NCBI RefSeq assembly: GCF_900104525.1
Contig: NZ_LT629711.1
Location: forward strand, 3,658,001 to 3,722,000
Length of the DNA stretch: 64,000 nt
Direction of reading: 5' to 3'
Source: Pedococcus dokdonensis
GTDB taxonomy: Bacteria; Actinomycetota; Actinomycetes; Actinomycetales; Dermatophilaceae
Both the position numbers and the translations under genes were made by a program. Numbering within the stretch: the first letter of the stretch is position 1; each line of letters begins with the position of its first letter. The notes under the pieces are model-generated. The model was not told where the DNA came from. It did no database searches and saw nothing but the letters and a program-made list of their open reading frames with translations. This document shows positions 29,092 through 37,415 of the stretch, one piece after another.

Positions 29092-30020
29092 CCGAGGGCC
29101 TGACGACACCGGGCGCCGCGGTGGGCGGCTCGCCAGGCTCCTGGCCGTTGCGGCGCGACGACGGGCTCCCGGTGGTGATGGGCGTCGTCAACGTGACCCC
29201 TGACTCGTTCAGCGACGGCGGCCAGTGGTTCGAGCCGGCCGCCGCCGTCGAGCACGGCCGCGAGCTGCTGGCCCAGGGCGCCGACATCCTCGACGTCGGC
29301 GGCGAGTCGACCCGGCCGGGTGCCGAGCGACCTTCGGTCGCCGAGGAGCTGCGTCGCGTGCTCCCGGTCGTGGAGGCGCTCGCGGCCGAGGGTGCGGTGG
29401 TGTCGGTCGACACGATGCGCGCCGAGGTGGCCGCTGCTGCCGTGGCGATGGGCGCGGGTCTCGTCAACGACGTGAGCGGGGGGCTCGCCGACCCCGAGAT
29501 GGCCGGGGTCGTCGCCGGGCTGGGGGTGCCTTTCGTGGCGATGCACTGGCGCGGGCACAGCGCCGACATGCAGTCCCGTGCGGTCTACGACGACGTCGTG
29601 GCCGAGGTGGTCGCCGAGCTGACCGACCGGGCGGCCGCCCTCGTGGCCGCCGGGATCCGGCCCGACCGGGTCGTCCTCGACCCGGGCTTCGGCTTCGCCA
29701 AGCTCGCCGACCACAACTGGTCGCTGCTGCGTGCCCTCGACCGGGTCCTCGCGCTCGACCACCCCGTCCTCGTGGGCACCTCCCGGAAGGCCTTCCTGGG
29801 TCGCATCGGGGTGCCGGCGGGCGCCGACCCACGGCCGCCGCTCGACCGCGACGTGGCGACCGCCGCGACCTCGATGCACGCGGCTCGGCTCGGCGCCTGG
29901 GGGGTCCGGGTGCACCACGTCCCGTCCACCCTCGACGCCATGCACGTGGCGCGGGCCATCGCGGACGCCCCGACCACCGCTGCGACCACCACCGCGTCCC
30001 CGATGGAGGCCCGCCCGTGA
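29088..30020 (+). CDS. folP: Dihydropteroate synthase
   Basis: 310 residues; joins p-aminobenzoate to hydroxymethyl-dihydropterin pyrophosphate, the sulfonamide target. Conserved GVVNVTPDSFSDGG, DILDVGGESTRPGA, VSVDTMRAEVA, LVNDVSG, DPGFGFAK and GTSRKAFLGR cover the TIM-barrel active site in order. ATG 29088 overlaps the previous stop (ATGA). The C-terminus has a Thr/Ala-rich extra tail (TTAATTTASPMEARP). Its stop overlaps the folB-folK start, so the steps are expressed together. Confidence 0.97.
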   Translation: MTEGLTTPGAAVGGSPGSWPLRRDDGLPVVMGVVNVTPDSFSDGGQWFEPAAAVEHGRELLAQGADILDVGGESTRPGAERPSVAEELRRVLPVVEALAAEGAVVSVDTMRAEVAAAAVAMGAGLVNDVSGGLADPEMAGVVAGLGVPFVAMHWRGHSADMQSRAVYDDVVAEVVAELTDRAAALVAAGIRPDRVVLDPGFGFAKLADHNWSLLRALDRVLALDHPVLVGTSRKAFLGRIGVPAGADPRPPLDRDVATAATSMHAARLGAWGVRVHHVPSTLDAMHVARAIADAPTTAATTTASPMEARP

Positions 30021-30901
30021 CCGACCAGATCGTGCTGAAAGGCATCTCCGCCAAGGGATTCCACGGCGTGCTCGACTTCGAGAAGCGTGACGGGCAGGTG
30101 TTCGTCGTCGACGTCACGCTGCACGTCGACCTCGCCCCCGCCGGCGCCAGCGACGACCTCGCCGACACGGTGAACTACGCCGAGGTGGCCGGCGACGTGG
30201 TGGCCCTGATCGAGGGCGAGCCGCTCGACCTGATCGAGGCGCTGGCGGCCCGCATCGCCGACCGGGCGCTGGCTCGCCCACTCGTGGAGGCGGTCGAGGT
30301 GGTGGTGCACAAGCCCGAGGCGCCCGTGGGGCATCCGTTCAGCGACGTGCAGGTGCGCGTCACGCGGGAGCGGCAGTCCACCGTGGTCATCGCGATGGGC
30401 TCCAACATCGGCGACTCGATCGAGACCCTGCACGACGCAGCGATCTCGCTCTACGGCCTGATCGACGTCGTCGAGGTGTCGGCGCCGGTGGAGACCGATC
30501 CGGTCGGCGGTCCGGAGCAGCCGGTCTACCTCAACGCCGTCGTGACGGGGACGACCCACCTCGCTCCCTCGTCGCTCCTGGCCGGACTGCACGACATCGA
30601 GCTGGCGCACGGCCGCACTCGCGAGGTGCGCTGGGGACCGAGGACGCTCGACCTCGACCTGGTGCAGTACGGCGACCCGGTCTTCGACACCGACGTCGTG
30701 ATGGACAGCCCCACGCTCACGCTGCCGCACCCGCGGGCGCACGAGCGTGGCTTCGTGTTGGTGCCGTGGTTGCAGGCCGACCCCGAGGCGGTCCTCCGGG
30801 TCGACGGTGAGGTCCGGCGGGTCGCCGACCTGGTCGCCGCCATGGACGTGTCCGGGGTGCGGCCCGGTCCCGACGTCGACCTCCTGGAGGGGCCGTGGTG
30901 A
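30017..30901 (+). CDS. folK: Bifunctional dihydroneopterin aldolase / HPPK (FolB-FolK fusion)
   Basis: 294 residues containing two consecutive folate enzymes. Residues 1-118 are FolB (LKGISAKGFHGVLDFEKRDGQ, TVNYAEVAGDVVALIEG, VVVHKPEAPV), which cleaves dihydroneopterin to the hydroxymethyl pterin. Residues 122-290 are FolK (AMGSNIGDS, RWGPRTLDLDLVQYGD with metal-binding Asp residues, LPHPRAHERGFVLVPW), which pyrophosphorylates it. Both active sites look complete. The fusion is continuous with no frameshift or linker of note. GTG 30017 overlaps the folP stop, and the DUF3180 gene overlaps the end. Confidence 0.96.
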   Translation: MTDQIVLKGISAKGFHGVLDFEKRDGQVFVVDVTLHVDLAPAGASDDLADTVNYAEVAGDVVALIEGEPLDLIEALAARIADRALARPLVEAVEVVVHKPEAPVGHPFSDVQVRVTRERQSTVVIAMGSNIGDSIETLHDAAISLYGLIDVVEVSAPVETDPVGGPEQPVYLNAVVTGTTHLAPSSLLAGLHDIELAHGRTREVRWGPRTLDLDLVQYGDPVFDTDVVMDSPTLTLPHPRAHERGFVLVPWLQADPEAVLRVDGEVRRVADLVAAMDVSGVRPGPDVDLLEGPW

Positions 30902-31365
30902 ACGACGGGGGCGGCCTGCGCTGGCCGCAGCTCGCGGCGATCGGGCTCGTGGTCGGGCTGGTCTCGTGGCTCGGCTGGCGGCTCTACCTCAACGCCGGCC
31001 ACCTGCTCGGACCCGCCTCGTGGGTCTCCGCGGTGATGATCGTGGCGATGGCGGTGCTCGTCATCGGGGCCGGTCTGCCGGTGCGCCGCTTCCTGCGCGG
31101 TGAGGCCCGCAAGCCGCTGAGCCCGATCCGTGCAGCCCGCACCCTGGTGCTCGCCCAGGCTGCCGCCCTCACCGGGTCGGCGGTGTTCGGCTGGTATGCC
31201 GCGCAGGTCGCGCACACCCTCGCCGACCTCGACCTGCCGGGCTACCGCTCGCTGTTGTGGCGGCTGCTGGCGCTGTCGGTGGCCTCCCTCGTGCTGGCCG
31301 CCGCGGGGATGCTCACCCAGCGGATGTGCCGCGTCGACGGACCCGACGACCGCGACCACCGCTGA
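30898..31365 (+). CDS. DUF3180 membrane protein
   Basis: 155 residues with four hydrophobic helices (about 9-28, 40-62, 82-104, 119-140) and short loops. The family DUF3180 is an actinobacterial membrane protein nearly always found right after folK, as here, but has no known activity. GTG 30898 overlaps the folK stop (GTGA); GTG 30895 is one codon earlier. It closes the ftsH-fol operon; the convergent nuoD ends 9 bp further on, with no hairpin between. Confidence 0.88.
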   Translation: MNDGGGLRWPQLAAIGLVVGLVSWLGWRLYLNAGHLLGPASWVSAVMIVAMAVLVIGAGLPVRRFLRGEARKPLSPIRAARTLVLAQAAALTGSAVFGWYAAQVAHTLADLDLPGYRSLLWRLLALSVASLVLAAAGMLTQRMCRVDGPDDRDHR

Positions 31366-31374
31366 CCCGGCCTG

Positions 31375-32547
31375 CTACTTGTCGACGTCCCCGACGACGA
31401 AGAACATCGAACCGAGGATCGCCACCATGTCGGCGATCAGGTTGCCCGGCAGCACCTCGGCCAGCACGGCGACGTTGTTGAACGAGGCCGACCGCAGCTT
31501 GAGCCGCCACGGCGTCTTCTCGCCGCGCGACACCAGGTAGTAGCCGTTGAAACCCAACGGGTTCTCGGTGGCGGTGTAGAGGTCGCCCTCGGGGACCTTG
31601 AGCACCTTCGGCAGCTTCACGTTCACCGGGCCACGGGGGAGGGAGCGCAACCGGGCGAGGCAGGCCTCGGCGAGGTCGAGCGAGACGTGCACCTGCTCGA
31701 GCAGCACCTCCAGCCGGGCCAGGCAGTCGCCGGCCGTGCGGGTGACCACGCGACCGGGCCCACTGTCGGCGAACAGCTCGGCGTAGGCGAGGTAGGGCTC
31801 GTCGCGTCGTAGGTCCATGTCGACCCCCGCCGCTCGGGCGATCGGACCCGAGACGCCATACGCGGCAATGGTTTCCGGTGAGACCACCCCGACGCCCCGG
31901 GTGCGCGCCTCGAGGATCTCGTTGCCCACGATCAGCGCCTCGAGGTCAGGCAGCCGCCCACGCACGGCCTGCACGGCATACGCGACGCGGTCGAGCCAGC
32001 CGGCCGGGAGGTCCTCCTTGAGCCCACCCACGCGGTTGAACATGTAGTGCATCCGTCCCCCGGACGCCTCCTCCATCACCGCCTGGAGCTCCTCGCGCTC
32101 GCGGAACGCGTAGAAGATCGGGGTGATCGCGCCGAGCTCGAGCGGGTAGGACCCGAGGAACATCAGGTGGTTGAGCACCCGGTTCAGCTCGGCCAGCAGG
32201 GTGCGCGCCCACACCGCCCGCTCAGGCACCTCCATGCCGAGCATCCGCTCGACCCCGAGGACGACCCCGAGCTCGGAGGAGAACGCCGACAGCCAGTCGT
32301 GCCGGTTGGCCAGCACCACGATCTGGCGGTAGTCGCGCACCTCGAACAGCTTCTCGGCGCCGCGGTGCATGTAGCCGACGATCGGTTCGGCCGACACGAT
32401 GCGCTCGCCGTCGACGACGATCCGCAGCCGCAGCACGCCGTGGGTGGCCGGGTGCTGCGGACCGATGTTGAGCACCATGTCGGCGGTGGCGAGTCCGCCC
32501 GCGCCCATGCCGACGGTGAGCTCGCGCCGGCCTTCCGTGGTGGTCAC
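31375..32547 (-). CDS. nuoD: NADH-quinone oxidoreductase subunit D (NuoD), isolated gene
   Basis: 390 residues, full length for the 49-kDa/NuoD subunit that forms part of the quinone site of complex I. Conserved [33 protein letters not shown] helices, [14 protein letters not shown] and the C-terminal [37 protein letters not shown] region are present. GTG 32547 starts the conserved block; the open frame continues upstream as non-homologous sequence. No other nuo gene is adjacent: the neighbours are folate genes and a lipoprotein. It may serve a complex I encoded elsewhere or a different hydrogenase-like complex. See the methyltransferase at 34491-35438. Confidence 0.92.
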   Translation of the reverse strand: MTTTEGRRELTVGMGAGGLATADMVLNIGPQHPATHGVLRLRIVVDGERIVSAEPIVGYMHRGAEKLFEVRDYRQIVVLANRHDWLSAFSSELGVVLGVERMLGMEVPERAVWARTLLAELNRVLNHLMFLGSYPLELGAITPIFYAFREREELQAVMEEASGGRMHYMFNRVGGLKEDLPAGWLDRVAYAVQAVRGRLPDLEALIVGNEILEARTRGVGVVSPETIAAYGVSGPIARAAGVDMDLRRDEPYLAYAELFADSGPGRVVTRTAGDCLARLEVLLEQVHVSLDLAEACLARLRSLPRGPVNVKLPKVLKVPEGDLYTATENPLGFNGYYLVSRGEKTPWRLKLRSASFNNVAVLAEVLPGNLIADMVAILGSMFFVVGDVDK

Positions 32548-32590
32548 GTCGTCAGTCTGCCGTATGCCGCGCGGCCGGCACCTGGTCGCG

Positions 32591-33172
32591 TCAGCCGGGG
32601 CAGCCGGGGATGTTCTGGATCGTCGTCGCCGCACCCTGGTCGTCGATCTGCACCAGGACCGTGTTCTCGCGGTCGGCCAGGCCCTTGAGGGCGGCGGCGT
32701 CCACCGACTTGGTCTGCAGGGGCTGGTCGGCCGCGATGCAGTGGTGGTAGAGGATCCGCACACCGTCGGCCAACGGGATCGTGTAGGTCAGCTTGGCGTT
32801 CTGGTTCTCGTAGGGGACCTTGCCCTTGAACGGGTCGAGCGGCACGCCGTCCTTGGCGAGCTTGGCGTCGTCGAGCTTCTTCCAGGTCCACCGGTCGAGC
32901 TCGATGAAGCCGACCCCGCCCACGTCGCCGGTCTTCGTGACGACGCCGTAGTCGTAGTCGCGGCCCTTCACGTCGGACTTCGGGGTCTTCGGCGCCGAGG
33001 AGGTCTTGCTGCCGCTCGGCGGCTTCGCGGTGACGGTGGGGGTCACGGTCACGGTCACGTTGCCGCCTGCGCCCGGGGTGTCGGAGCCGCACGCCGACAG
33101 CAGGGTCGCGGCGGCGAGTGCGGCCAGGGCGCCCGCAGCGGTCGTCGCGCGCGCGTGGTGCTGGAGCTTCAT
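32591..33172 (-). CDS. Predicted lipoprotein, uncharacterised
   Basis: 193 residues. A signal sequence ends in the lipobox LLSACG (Cys at about residue 28), so the mature protein should be lipid-anchored outside the membrane. A Thr/Val/Pro-rich linker follows, then a small domain ([23 protein letters not shown]; later [17 protein letters not shown]) with two further cysteines in HHC and PGCPG that could form a disulfide. ATG 33172 has AAAGGA about 11 bases upstream. I do not recognise the domain. It lies 43 bases upstream of nuoD on the same strand and may be co-transcribed with it. Confidence 0.75.
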   Translation of the reverse strand: MKLQHHARATTAAGALAALAAATLLSACGSDTPGAGGNVTVTVTPTVTAKPPSGSKTSSAPKTPKSDVKGRDYDYGVVTKTGDVGGVGFIELDRWTWKKLDDAKLAKDGVPLDPFKGKVPYENQNAKLTYTIPLADGVRILYHHCIAADQPLQTKSVDAAALKGLADRENTVLVQIDDQGAATTIQNIPGCPG

Positions 33173-33247
33173 GGGGACGGGGGTCCTTTCGAGTGACAGC
33201 AACGATCCAGTTTGCCCTCCGCCACGCGCCTGACAAAACTCGCTCAG

Positions 33248-34507
33248 GTGCGGCAGGCTGCGAAGGTGCCCCCGCAGACCACCCCCGACACCACCCCCGA
33301 CACCGCCCCTGCCGGCAGTCCCGTCGATGCCGCCGACTTCCTCGACCTGGCCGACCCCGCGACGGTGGCAGACCCCTATCCGCACCTCGCGGCCCTGCGG
33401 GCAGCGGCCCCGATGGCGTTGCACAGCGGCATGGGCACCTGGCTCGCCACCGGCCACGCCGAGGCCGGTGCCGTGCTCCGTGACCGGCGGCTGGGTCGGG
33501 TCTTCGGGCCGCGCACACCCGAGTCCGACTGGGACACCTTCAACTGGCTGCACGCCGACTCGATCCTCGACAGTGAGCCGCCCAAGCACACCCGGCTGCG
33601 TCGGCTGGTGGCCGGCGCCTTCGGCCGCGGGCACGTGCAGCGGCTCGCACCGCGGATCGAGGAGCTGGCGGCGGGTCTGCTGGCCGACCTGCCCGACGGC
33701 GAGTTCGACGTCATCGAGCACTACGCGGAGCCGCTGCCGGTGCTGGTCATCGCCGAGCTGCTCGGGGTGCCGGAGGTGGATCGCCACCACCTGCGCCCCT
33801 GGTCGCAGGCGATCGTGCGGATGTACGAGGTGGACCGGACCGAGGCCGACGAGGCGGCGGCGCGCGAGGCGGCCGGTGCGTTCGCGGCATACGTCGAGGA
33901 GCTTTCGGCAGAGAGGGCCAAGGCGCCCGGCGACGACCTCCTGACCGACCTGGTCACGGCCCGCGACGGTTCCGACCGGCTCTCGGCGCACGAGCTGGTG
34001 GCCACCGCGGTGCTGCTGCTCAACGCGGGTCACGAGGCGAGCGTCAACGGCTTCGGCAACGGGCTGCACTCCTGGCTCACCGCGCCCGACCGCGCTCTCC
34101 TCGACGTCGGTGACGACGCGGCGGTGGCCCGGATGGTCGAGGAGTTCCTGCGTCACGACTCTCCGCTGCACCTCTTCGAGCGCACGGCCAAGGAGCCGGC
34201 CGAGGTGGCCGGGATCGTCCTGGAGCCGGGCGACAAGGTGGCTGCCCTCCTCGGTGCCGCCAACCGCGACCCAGCCGTCTTCGCGGACCCCGACCGGTTC
34301 GACCCGACCCGCGACCCCAACCCGCACCTCGCGTTCGGGGCCGGCATCCACTTCTGCATCGGCGCACCACTGGCGCGGCTGGAGCTCGAGATCTCGGTGC
34401 GGACCATGCTGTCGAGGTTCCCCGACCTCGGGGTCGTCGAGGCGGTGCGGCGGCCGACCTTCGTGCTGCGGGGGTTCGAGCGGCTGGTCGTCAGCCCACG
34501 CGCTTGA
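33248..34507 (+). CDS. Cytochrome P450
   Basis: About 419 residues. Heme-binding loop FGAGIHFCIGAPLARLE with Cys370 as the iron ligand; the K-helix ExxR is Glu299-Arg302 (EFLR); the I-helix reads AGHEAS (260-265), with Ala264 where most P450s have the oxygen-activating Thr. HTRLRRLVAGAFGRGHV is the conserved C-helix region. Soluble bacterial class that needs a ferredoxin, none nearby. The start is uncertain: GTG 33248, GTG 33266 and TTG 33212 are in frame and none has a strong ribosome site. Convergent overlap of 17 bases with the methyltransferase gene. Substrate unknown. Confidence 0.92.
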   Translation: MRQAAKVPPQTTPDTTPDTAPAGSPVDAADFLDLADPATVADPYPHLAALRAAAPMALHSGMGTWLATGHAEAGAVLRDRRLGRVFGPRTPESDWDTFNWLHADSILDSEPPKHTRLRRLVAGAFGRGHVQRLAPRIEELAAGLLADLPDGEFDVIEHYAEPLPVLVIAELLGVPEVDRHHLRPWSQAIVRMYEVDRTEADEAAAREAAGAFAAYVEELSAERAKAPGDDLLTDLVTARDGSDRLSAHELVATAVLLLNAGHEASVNGFGNGLHSWLTAPDRALLDVGDDAAVARMVEEFLRHDSPLHLFERTAKEPAEVAGIVLEPGDKVAALLGAANRDPAVFADPDRFDPTRDPNPHLAFGAGIHFCIGAPLARLELEISVRTMLSRFPDLGVVEAVRRPTFVLRGFERLVVSPRA

Positions 34508-35438
34508 CCGCCCAGAGGAAGTCCCCGAACCCACCCCGGGCCACCAGCGCCGCCGCGGCCGATGCGGACCCCAGCGCGCGCAGGTAGGCCTGCGGGTCGC
34601 TCGTCGCCAGCTGCACGGGGGGCGTCCGTCCGTCGACGCCCAACCCGCGCAGCGCCGTGCGCTGGTCGACCAGCTCGTCGTGGTCGAGGGTGTCCATCGC
34701 CACGTGCGCGGTGAGGTCGCAGCTGCCGTCCGGCACCGGCGCGACCTGCTGCCCCCGCCGGTATGCGGTGAGCGTGCCCGCCGTGGGCCGGTCACCGCCC
34801 CGATGCCCGTAGTCCACGGCAACGACGACCCCGCGGTCCACCCGGCTCACCAGGTCGGCCCAGGCGCGGTCGCGGGGGAGCCCGACCTCGACGCGGTCGC
34901 CGGGCGCTGCGGTCGGCCAGTGCGTGGTCGCCCAGTCGAGCTCGGCGCCGTCGAGGTGGTCGCCGAGGGACTCCTCGCCGCTGGCAGGGTCGACCAGCAC
35001 GTGCCGCAGCACACCGGCGTCGTCGACCTCGGCGACCGGGCAGGGCACGACGTCGAGCCACTCGTGGGCGACCACCAGGGCTCCGTCGAGGCGATCCAGC
35101 TCCGCCGGCAGGCGGGCTCCGCCAGGGGCCGTCAGCCACTCGACCACCTCGTCGAGCTGCGGTGGCCTGGCCACGACGTCGACGCCGGTGAGGCGCAGGG
35201 CCGGCTCCGCGGCATACACGTGGGTGAGCAGCTCACCGCGGCCGGCGCCGACGTCGACGACGTGGGTGAGCCGGTTGTCGGCGGCCAGGCGGGCGAGGGC
35301 GGCACCGAGGACCGCGCCCGGCCCGCCGTGGGTCGCGGTGCTGAAGTGGCCGGCCGGGCCGGTCGGGGAGCGGTAGAAGCCGTCTGGCCCGTACAACGCC
35401 TCCTGCCAGGCCTCCTGCCACCCCTTCACCCGACCCAA
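34491..35438 (-). CDS. SAM-dependent methyltransferase, MidA/NDUFAF7 family
   Basis: 315 residues. The segment [34 protein letters not shown] near the start and HVVDVGAGRGELLTHV (SAM-binding loop) are typical of the MidA/NDUFAF7 (DUF185) family; VVAHEWLDVVPCPVAEVD and VVVAVDYGHRGGDRP are further blocks. Human NDUFAF7 dimethylates an arginine of NDUFS2, the counterpart of NuoD, and is needed for complex I assembly. A lone nuoD lies 2 kb away in this window, making NuoD a candidate substrate here too, by inference only. ATG 35438. The first palindromic element begins 7 bp upstream of it. Confidence 0.85.
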   Translation of the reverse strand: MGRVKGWQEAWQEALYGPDGFYRSPTGPAGHFSTATHGGPGAVLGAALARLAADNRLTHVVDVGAGRGELLTHVYAAEPALRLTGVDVVARPPQLDEVVEWLTAPGGARLPAELDRLDGALVVAHEWLDVVPCPVAEVDDAGVLRHVLVDPASGEESLGDHLDGAELDWATTHWPTAAPGDRVEVGLPRDRAWADLVSRVDRGVVVAVDYGHRGGDRPTAGTLTAYRRGQQVAPVPDGSCDLTAHVAMDTLDHDELVDQRTALRGLGVDGRTPPVQLATSDPQAYLRALGSASAAAALVARGGFGDFLWAVKRVG

Positions 35439-35445
35439 CCTATTG

Positions 35446-35497
35446 CGAGTTGTGTGCCTCAGCGCGGGCTATGGACCACTCTCAGGCACACAACTCG
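35446..35497 (+). repeat. Palindromic element, copy 1
   Basis: CGAGTTGTGTGCCT (35446-35459) and AGGCACACAACTCG (35484-35497) form a perfect 14-bp stem. The left arm is followed by AGCGCGGGCTATGG (35461-35474). Copy 2 at 36452-36501 has the same arms and the same inner 14-mer in inverted orientation. The stem differs from copy 2 by a T-A to C-G pair change that keeps pairing. Confidence 0.85.
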
Positions 35498-35550
35498 TGG
35501 CCTGTGGATGACGAGAGCTCTGCGCGAGGCACTCTCGCCACGATGTCGGG

Positions 35551-36453
35551 ATGTCACGGGACTGGCGGGGACTCGCCGCGGCGCAGGACGGGATCCTGGC
35601 CCGACGTCAGCTCCGAGAGCTGGGCATCAGCCGGCACCGGGTGGCGAGCCAGGTCATGGCAGGTCGATGGGTCGAGCTGACGCCGCGGGTCGTCGCGACC
35701 GTGACCGGCACCCTGACCTGGGAGCAACGGGCCTGGGCGGGAGTTCTGCATGCAGGCGGCACCGCCCTGGTCGGGGGCCTCACCGCGACCGAGAAGCACG
35801 GACTGAGCGGCTGGCACCGCGACGAGATCACCATCGTGGTCGATGACGAGCTGTCCTTCGAGCCAGTCGACGGAGTGCGGTTCTTCCGCACGCGTCGTGA
35901 CCTGGCCCGGATGCGACAGGTCCGGGGAGGGTTGCCGCTCTGTCGAGTCGAACCAGCGGCGCTGCTCTGGGCGGCCCACGAGCGGTCTGCGCGCTCGGGC
36001 CAGGGGCTGTTGGCGGCGGTGGTCCAGCAGCGGCTCACCACGGCGAGCGACCTGCTCGACGAGCTCGAGCGCCAGAGGCCACTTCGCCGTGCACGGATGT
36101 TCCGGACGGCCCTCGAAGACATCCGTGGCGGAGCCCAGTCCATGGCAGAGCTCGACGTGGGGCGAATGTGCCGGCGGGCCGGCCTTCCACTGCCGCGGCG
36201 GCAGGTGAAACGCAGGGACAGTGTGGGCAGGAGTCGCTACACCGACTGTGAGTGGCCACTGCCCGACGGGAGGGTGCTGGTGCTGGAGGTGGATGGCGGG
36301 TTCCACATGGACGTGGAGCACTGGGAGGACGACCTCGCGAGACAGAGACGCCTCGCGTCGGCCGACAGGGTGGTCGTCCGGTGCACCGCGCGGGAGCTGC
36401 GTGACGAGCCTCAGACGGTGGTGCGGGACCTCAGGGCCCTGGGTCTCAGATAG
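35551..36453 (+). CDS. AbiEi-like winged-helix / DUF559 (Vsr-like endonuclease fold) protein flanked by palindromes
   Basis: 300 residues. The N-terminus (AAAQDGILARRQLRELGISRHRV then GRWVELTPRVVA) resembles the winged-helix antitoxin domain of AbiEi-type proteins. The C-terminus (GRVLVLEVDGGFHMDVEHWEDDLARQRRL then VVVRCTARELRDEPQTVVRDL) matches DUF559, a PD-(D/E)xK fold related to the very-short-patch-repair endonuclease; the EVDGGFH-x-D pattern keeps likely catalytic acidic residues. Codon use is less biased than its neighbours, with AGA and AGG arginines near the end. ATG 35551 follows palindrome copy 1 by 53 bp, and its TAG stop overlaps copy 2. Likely mobile; function unproven. Confidence 0.8.
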   Translation: MSRDWRGLAAAQDGILARRQLRELGISRHRVASQVMAGRWVELTPRVVATVTGTLTWEQRAWAGVLHAGGTALVGGLTATEKHGLSGWHRDEITIVVDDELSFEPVDGVRFFRTRRDLARMRQVRGGLPLCRVEPAALLWAAHERSARSGQGLLAAVVQQRLTTASDLLDELERQRPLRRARMFRTALEDIRGGAQSMAELDVGRMCRRAGLPLPRRQVKRRDSVGRSRYTDCEWPLPDGRVLVLEVDGGFHMDVEHWEDDLARQRRLASADRVVVRCTARELRDEPQTVVRDLRALGLR

Positions 36454-36501
36454 TCGTGTGCCCCAGCGCTTGCCATAGCCCGCGCTCAGGCACACGACTC
36501 G
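36452..36501 (-). repeat. Palindromic element, copy 2 (inverted relative to copy 1)
   Basis: AGTCGTGTGCC (36452-36462) pairs perfectly with GGCACACGACT (36489-36499). The inner CCATAGCCCGCGCT (36473-36486) is the exact reverse complement of the inner 14-mer of copy 1. The element starts within the TAG stop codon of the DUF559 gene and ends 17 bp before the DUF2520 gene. Confidence 0.85.
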
Positions 36502-36518
36502 GGGGATAGGTTGGGCGG

Positions 36519-37415
36519 GTGACTTCCGCCGACGAGCGTCCCGCGCGGCTCGACGTCGGGGTGGTGGGCGCGGGCCGCGTCGGCGCCGTCCTCGGGGCAG
36601 CCCTCCAGGGGGTCGGACACCGGGTCGTCGCCGTGTCCGGGGTCAGCCAGGAGTCACGCGACCGCGCCGGTCTGCTGCTGCCGGGTGTGCCCGTGCTCGC
36701 TCCGGAGGACGTCGTCCGCCAGGCCGAGCTGGTCGTCCTCGCGGTGCCCGACGACGCGCTCGCCGACCTCGTGGGGGGACTGGCGGCCACGGGTGCGTGG
36801 CAGGCCGGCCAGCTCGTCGCGCACACCTCGGGTCGGCACGGGCTCGAGGTCTATGACGCCGCCCTCGACCAGCACGTCCTCGGGCTCGCCCTGCACCCGG
36901 CGATGACCTTCACCGGCACCCGGCTCGACCTCGACCGGCTGGTCGAGTGCTGCTTCGGGGTCACCGCGCCCGAGCCGCTGCGCCCGGTCGCGGAGGCGCT
37001 GGTGCTCGAGATCGGCGCCGAGCCGGTCTGGATCGAGGAGTCCGCTCGCGGGCTCTACCACGCGGCCCTCGCCCACGGCGCGAACCACCTGGTCACCCTG
37101 GTCGCCCAGTCGCTGCAGGCGTTGCGGGCCGCAGGGGTGGCGACGCCGTCGCGGGTGCTCGGCCCCCTGGTGTCGGCCGCGCTCGACAACGCCCTGCGCG
37201 CAGGTGACGCTGCCCTCACCGGGCCGGTCGCGCGCGGCGATGCCGGTACCGTGGCCGAGCACCTGCGACAACTCCAGAGCCTCAGCCCCGACATCCGCCC
37301 GACCTACGTGGCGCTGGCCCGGGCGACCGCCGAGCGGGCGCTGGCCAGCGGCCGGCTCAAGCCGCACGTGGCCGAACCCCTGTTGGACATCCTCGCCACC
37401 GACCAGGAGCGTTAA
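36519..37415 (+). CDS. Rossmann/DUF2520 oxidoreductase, candidate ketopantoate reductase
   Basis: 298 residues. The N-terminal Rossmann fold shows [16 protein letters not shown] (nucleotide loop) and [14 protein letters not shown]; the second half ([28 protein letters not shown], then [30 protein letters not shown]) is DUF2520. The gene abuts panC with no gap (stop TAA at 37413-37415, panC GTG 37416). Rossmann/DUF2520 proteins of the PanG type reduce ketopantoate to pantoate in organisms lacking PanE, so this could supply the substrate for PanC. GTG 36519 is the start. The role is inference from family and operon. Confidence 0.82.
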   Translation: MTSADERPARLDVGVVGAGRVGAVLGAALQGVGHRVVAVSGVSQESRDRAGLLLPGVPVLAPEDVVRQAELVVLAVPDDALADLVGGLAATGAWQAGQLVAHTSGRHGLEVYDAALDQHVLGLALHPAMTFTGTRLDLDRLVECCFGVTAPEPLRPVAEALVLEIGAEPVWIEESARGLYHAALAHGANHLVTLVAQSLQALRAAGVATPSRVLGPLVSAALDNALRAGDAALTGPVARGDAGTVAEHLRQLQSLSPDIRPTYVALARATAERALASGRLKPHVAEPLLDILATDQER

